Source: Xanthocytophaga flava
GTDB lineage: Bacteria; Bacteroidota; Bacteroidia; Cytophagales; 172606-1
Direction of reading: 5' to 3'
Length of the DNA: 64,000 nt
Assembly: GCA_030068525.1 (NCBI GenBank)
Contig: JASJOS010000010.1
Location: forward strand, 186,001 to 250,000
Below, in pieces: positions 60,050 through 64,000 of the stretch. Numbering within the stretch: position 1 is the stretch's first letter; every line of letters starts with the position of its first letter. The notes below the pieces were generated by a model. That model was not told where the DNA came from, ran no database searches, and was given only the letters and a program-made list of their open reading frames with translations. A program made the position numbers and the translations under genes.

Positions 60050-61906
60050 ATGCGTAAGCCTATAGGCGCATTCTGGAATAACGGAAAAAGTTCTTTTACT
60101 GTGTGGGCTCCTTTAGTAAGTAAAGTTGAGCTTGAGATAACTTCTTCTAATCAAGAAATAGGAAAACGGATTCTGTCTATGAAGTCCGAGGACTTTGGTT
60201 ATTGGACCCTTCAAGTAGAGGATGTAACTATAGGAGACCGATATGGATATAAATTAGACGATAGCCAGGCTTATCCTGATCCTGCGTCTCGTTCACAGCC
60301 AGGTGGCGTTCAGGAATTGTCAGAGGTTATTGCCAGTCAATCTTTTGAGTGGCATGACCAGCAATGGAAAGGAAGACCTCTCAGTGAAATGATTATTTAT
60401 GAACTTCATGTAGGGACTTTTACAACTGAAGGAACCTTTGATGCTATTATTGAGAAGCTTGATTATTTGCTGGAACTAGGTGTTAATACAATCGAGCTGA
60501 TGCCTGTTGCACAATTTTCCGGCAATCGCAACTGGGGATATGATGGTGTATTTCCATTTGCTGCTCAAAATTCCTATGGTGGACCTGATGGCTTAAAGAG
60601 ATTAGTAGATGCTTGTCACCAGAAAGGAATTGCTGTGTTTTTGGATGTGGTTTATAATCACATCGGGCCCGAAGGCAGCTGTATGCATCATTATGGCCCC
60701 TATTTCAGTACCAAGTATAATCCTGTTTGGGGGCATCCTTTTAATTTTGATGAACCATACTCCGATGAGGTTCGCAACTATTTCATTGAAAATGCCTTAA
60801 TGTGGCTTGATGAATGCCATATAGATGCGCTGCGTTTGGATGCTACTGATCATATTCTGGATTTTGGTGCAAAGCATTTTCTGATGGAGTTGTCAGAAGA
60901 AGTAAAAGCTTTGAGAGAACGAAATGGAAAACACTATGTTCTGGTGGCAGAACGGGATCTGAATGATGTAACGGTGTTACGTTCGTTTGACCAGTGTGGA
61001 TATGAATTTGATGGCCAATGGCTGGATAATTTTCATCATGCGTTGCGTACTCTGGCTACAAACGACCGTGGACACTACTATGCAGATTTTGGAGAAATTA
61101 CCCATTTGCAAAAGGCCTTCGAACAAACATATGTATATAACGGAACTTATTCAAATTATCGGAAACGAACACATGGTGTACCTGCACAGGCATATGACTA
61201 TAGTCGTTTTGTAGTCTTCTCTCAAAACCATGATCAAGTAGGAAATCGATTGCTAAGTGATAGACTTTCTACACAGGTCTCCTTCGATATGCTCAAAGTT
61301 GTTGCCGGAACGTATTTGTTATCGCCTTATGTCCCACTTTTATTTATGGGTGAAGAATACGCGGAGACTAATCCTTTTTATTATTTCATCAGCCATTATG
61401 ATCTGGAACTGATCCAGTCGGTCAGAGAAGGTAGAAAAAAAGAGTTTATGGGATTTCAGAAAGAAGGAATGGAATATCTGGACCCACAAAGTGAGGATAC
61501 ATTTTTGCAGTCTAAGCTTTCCTGGAAATATCAGGAAGGAGAACATCTGGAGATGTGGAACTATTATCGAAAACTAATTCAGATACGTAAAAGTCATCCT
61601 GTATTCCGCAACTTTAATCGGGAAAATGTAAAGAGCTGGATTGAAAAGGATGCTGTATTACTTTGGTCCCAGGATCCTATTACACCTGATGACTGTCTAC
61701 TTTTATGTATAGCTAACTTTGGAAAGTCTACCAATGAAATTACATTACCTGAAGGAACCTGGGAGCTAGTGCTGGATTCACAACTCTTTGGACGAGAAGC
61801 TACCGATGGAATTTCTTTGACAGATCCTGCCACAGTTTCATTACCTGCAGAAAGCTTTTTAGTCTATCAATGCGATCATTCCAATCGAAAAAAGATAGCT
61901 ATGTAA
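60050..61906 (+). CDS. treZ: malto-oligosyltrehalose trehalohydrolase
   Basis: 618 residues, GH13. An N-terminal beta domain (IGAFWNNGKSSFTVWAPLVSKVEL) precedes the barrel. Catalytic Asp in CHIDALRLDATDHI (near residue 263), Glu in YVLVAERDLND (near 300) and Asp in VFSQNHDQVGNR (near 395). NWGYDGVFPFAAQNSYGGP is typical of TreZ. It cuts trehalose from the end of the oligosaccharide made by TreY. treY starts 55 bases downstream. Confidence 0.95.
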   Translation: MRKPIGAFWNNGKSSFTVWAPLVSKVELEITSSNQEIGKRILSMKSEDFGYWTLQVEDVTIGDRYGYKLDDSQAYPDPASRSQPGGVQELSEVIASQSFEWHDQQWKGRPLSEMIIYELHVGTFTTEGTFDAIIEKLDYLLELGVNTIELMPVAQFSGNRNWGYDGVFPFAAQNSYGGPDGLKRLVDACHQKGIAVFLDVVYNHIGPEGSCMHHYGPYFSTKYNPVWGHPFNFDEPYSDEVRNYFIENALMWLDECHIDALRLDATDHILDFGAKHFLMELSEEVKALRERNGKHYVLVAERDLNDVTVLRSFDQCGYEFDGQWLDNFHHALRTLATNDRGHYYADFGEITHLQKAFEQTYVYNGTYSNYRKRTHGVPAQAYDYSRFVVFSQNHDQVGNRLLSDRLSTQVSFDMLKVVAGTYLLSPYVPLLFMGEEYAETNPFYYFISHYDLELIQSVREGRKKEFMGFQKEGMEYLDPQSEDTFLQSKLSWKYQEGEHLEMWNYYRKLIQIRKSHPVFRNFNRENVKSWIEKDAVLLWSQDPITPDDCLLLCIANFGKSTNEITLPEGTWELVLDSQLFGREATDGISLTDPATVSLPAESFLVYQCDHSNRKKIAM

Positions 61907-61961
61907 TCTGCCTTTTAGTAAAACATCTATTCTGCAAAAAAACTGAAATTTTTTACTGTGT

Positions 61962-64000
61962 ATGAACATACCTGTTTCAACTTATCGTGTACAGTTGCAT
62001 CGTGAATTTACGCTCCGACACCTGAAAGAAATACTACCTTATCTTCATCAACTGGGAATTACTACTGTCTATGCTTCTCCTTTTTTTGAAGCAGTGCCAG
62101 GTAGTACACATGGATATGATGTACTGAATCCTCATCGCATTAATCCGGAACTAGGTACAGAAGAAGACCTGATTGAAATAAGTGAGTGGTTGCATGAACA
62201 TCGGATGACATGGCTCCAAGATATAGTGCCTAACCACATGTCTTCTCAAACCAGTAATGTTTGGTTGTATGATGTACTGGAAAAAGGACCTTTTTCGCCT
62301 TACTATACCTTTTTTGATATCAACTGGCACCATCCTAAATATCCCGGACAACTTATGGTGCCATTATTATCTAAACCTCTGGAAGAATTAGTAGTAGAAG
62401 GAGAACTTACACTTACATATGATGCAAAGGGACTACATTTCCAGTATTATGAACATAGTTTTCCTATTGATTTTCGGCAGTATGCGTCTGTATTGAGTCA
62501 GATAAACGAAATTCAATCTGCTGTAGTTGTACCTGATTATTTTATACAATCTGCACAAGAATTTGCTGCTATTCAACCTGATCAGAAGCTGGATCTCACT
62601 AGTTGGGAGCAGTTTAAAGCAGAGCTTGATTCTTTTTTTCAGAAGGATACAAACTTAAAAGTGCTAAGAGAGTATTCCGGACATACTACTAAAACGCTGG
62701 ATTTACTAAAAACTCAGAATTTTTGCCTTGCTGCCTGGCAAGAAGCCGACAAGAGTATGAATTACAGACGTTTTTTTACCGTTAATGAATTGATTTGTCT
62801 GCGTATGGAAAATGAGCAAACTTTTGCTCATTATCATAAATATATAAAATCTTTAATAGATAAGGATATTATTCAAGCATTGCGGATAGACCATATAGAT
62901 GGTTTGTATGCACCCAAAGCCTACCTGGAATGTCTGCATGAACTGGTAGGTGAGGATACCTATGTTGTGGTGGAAAAAATTCTGGCTCCTAATGAATACA
63001 TTCCTGCTGATTGGAAAGTACAAGGAACAACAGGATATGATTTTTTGTCGTTGGTGAACCGCCTTCTGGTAAGTGATAAATCTATTGAAGCACTCTCTGA
63101 ATTCTATTCTCAGGTACATGTGCTGGCCTACGATTTTGAAGAAGCTGTATACAGAAAAAAGCTGTTTATGCTGATTCATCACATGGGAGGAGAACTGGAC
63201 AATCTGACAGAACAACTGGTGCAGTTATTTCCTGAGTATTCAATTACAGATGAAATGCGTAGTAACTATCGGCAGGTATTGGCCTACTGGATGGTCTCTT
63301 TCTCTGTGTACCGCTTATATCTGGATGAGAAAACTCTGTCTGAAGACAATGCCAAACAACTCAAATTGGTTTTTGAACAGGCTAAGGCAAAAGCAAAAGC
63401 TCCTGCGCTGGATAATGTATTTGAAGAACTACGTCCGATCCTGGCACCAGAGCCTATTGAAGCAACCTCAAAAGAATTACGTTTTTTAATGCGTACGCAA
63501 CAATTTACAGGACCATTGATGGCTAAAGGGGTAGAGGATACGACATTTTATATGTACAATTTATTGATTTCCCGTAATGAAGTAGGTGACACTCCCCATA
63601 TAGAAGAGAATATAAATACATATCAATTCCATCAGGAGATGCAGAAGCGTCCTCTTACCACATTAAATGCCACCGCAACTCATGATACCAAACGAGGTGA
63701 AGATGTGCGGTTACGTATCAATGTGTTGAGTGAAATAGTGGAAGAGTGGAAAGCAAAGGTGTTGGAATGGCAGAAAATTGCAGAAGGATTTCGATTTTCA
63801 GAAGGAGGACTTGTAATACCTGATCCTAATGATGAATATTTCTTGTATCAAACACTAGTAGGAACCTATCCTGTGCATATAGATCCGGAGAACGAAAATT
63901 ATCACAGTCGTCTAAAGGAGTATATTACCAAAGTAATGAAGGAAGCCAAAGTGCATACCAATTGGTCTGCACCAGATACAGTGTATGAAGGTAAAGCAAT
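61962..64000 (+). CDS. treY: malto-oligosyltrehalose synthase (3' end outside window)
   Basis: About 679 residues are visible from the ATG at 61962 to the window end, with no stop. GH13 family TreY: MNIPVSTYRVQLHREFTLRHL, GITTVYASPFFEAVPGSTHGYDV, LQDIVPNHMSS, catalytic Asp in ALRIDHIDGLYAP, Glu in YVVVEKILAPNE and Asp in NATATHDTKRGEDVRLRI. It converts the reducing end of maltodextrin to a trehalose linkage. Probably about 200 residues are missing relative to the family length. Confidence 0.95.
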   Translation, partial: MNIPVSTYRVQLHREFTLRHLKEILPYLHQLGITTVYASPFFEAVPGSTHGYDVLNPHRINPELGTEEDLIEISEWLHEHRMTWLQDIVPNHMSSQTSNVWLYDVLEKGPFSPYYTFFDINWHHPKYPGQLMVPLLSKPLEELVVEGELTLTYDAKGLHFQYYEHSFPIDFRQYASVLSQINEIQSAVVVPDYFIQSAQEFAAIQPDQKLDLTSWEQFKAELDSFFQKDTNLKVLREYSGHTTKTLDLLKTQNFCLAAWQEADKSMNYRRFFTVNELICLRMENEQTFAHYHKYIKSLIDKDIIQALRIDHIDGLYAPKAYLECLHELVGEDTYVVVEKILAPNEYIPADWKVQGTTGYDFLSLVNRLLVSDKSIEALSEFYSQVHVLAYDFEEAVYRKKLFMLIHHMGGELDNLTEQLVQLFPEYSITDEMRSNYRQVLAYWMVSFSVYRLYLDEKTLSEDNAKQLKLVFEQAKAKAKAPALDNVFEELRPILAPEPIEATSKELRFLMRTQQFTGPLMAKGVEDTTFYMYNLLISRNEVGDTPHIEENINTYQFHQEMQKRPLTTLNATATHDTKRGEDVRLRINVLSEIVEEWKAKVLEWQKIAEGFRFSEGGLVIPDPNDEYFLYQTLVGTYPVHIDPENENYHSRLKEYITKVMKEAKVHTNWSAPDTVYEGKA

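Noticed and set aside
1-64000. CRISPR array, insertion sequence or prophage
   Set aside because: No regularly spaced repeats, transposase, integrase or phage structural gene was found.

Overview
The window looks like a chromosomal segment of a Bacteroidota bacterium, most likely of the order Cytophagales (order-level placement is inference). Supporting signs are an AT-rich genome, a SusC/SusD outer-membrane pair, LytS/LytTR-type regulators, orphan MacB-like permeases, few Shine-Dalgarno sites, and several promoters of the TTG-N(19-21)-TAnnTTTG type used by the Bacteroidota primary sigma factor. No phage, insertion sequence, CRISPR array or rRNA was seen. One tRNA gene (Trp) is present.

Layout. 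1-4.2 kb: a DUF5020-like outer membrane protein, a membrane-anchored protein with a lectin-like domain, and a lipid module (CdsA, CDP-alcohol phosphatidyltransferase, dolichol/phytol-kinase-like protein). 4.2-13.5 kb: an FtsX/MacB permease, a PhyH-type dioxygenase, an AraC regulator next to a secreted serine hydrolase, an AAC(6')-like acetyltransferase, and a Crp-family regulator with a membrane protein. 13.65-23.9 kb: tryptophan biosynthesis. A promoter, a leader peptide with three consecutive Trp codons and a classic four-segment attenuator are followed by tRNA-Trp and then trpE, trpG, trpD, trpC, trpF and trpB. Several non-trp genes are interspersed: GNAT, a head-on Doc-type toxin/antitoxin pair, a tautomerase, a membrane protein, an Hcp/TssD-like protein and a coiled-coil protein. 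trpA is absent.

24.2-33 kb: SusC/SusD and, slightly further on, a secreted sialate O-acetylesterase. 33.4-46.7 kb: mostly housekeeping and conserved unknowns (SpoIIE-type phosphatase, GT2 glycosyltransferase, RuvC, CvfB-like protein, lytic transglycosylase, LOG-type nucleosidase, RibD, PrmC, rhodanese, NlpC/P60). 47-51 kb: three tandem LytS-type histidine kinases and one LytTR response regulator. Two of the kinases share an almost identical 472-bp catalytic segment although their sensor halves are unrelated. 51.3-57.6 kb: two lipocalin-like proteins, a GT1 glycosyltransferase, a di-heme cytochrome c, a YiaA/B-like protein, and an AraC regulator divergent from a SnoaL-like protein. 57.7-64 kb: glgX/treX, treZ and treY (cut by the window end), the TreYZ route from maltodextrin or glycogen to trehalose.

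The most interesting element is the trp leader: tRNA-Trp lies only 8 bases after the attenuator terminator and before trpE, so synthesis of the tRNA and of the biosynthetic enzymes may be controlled by the same charged-tRNA sensor.
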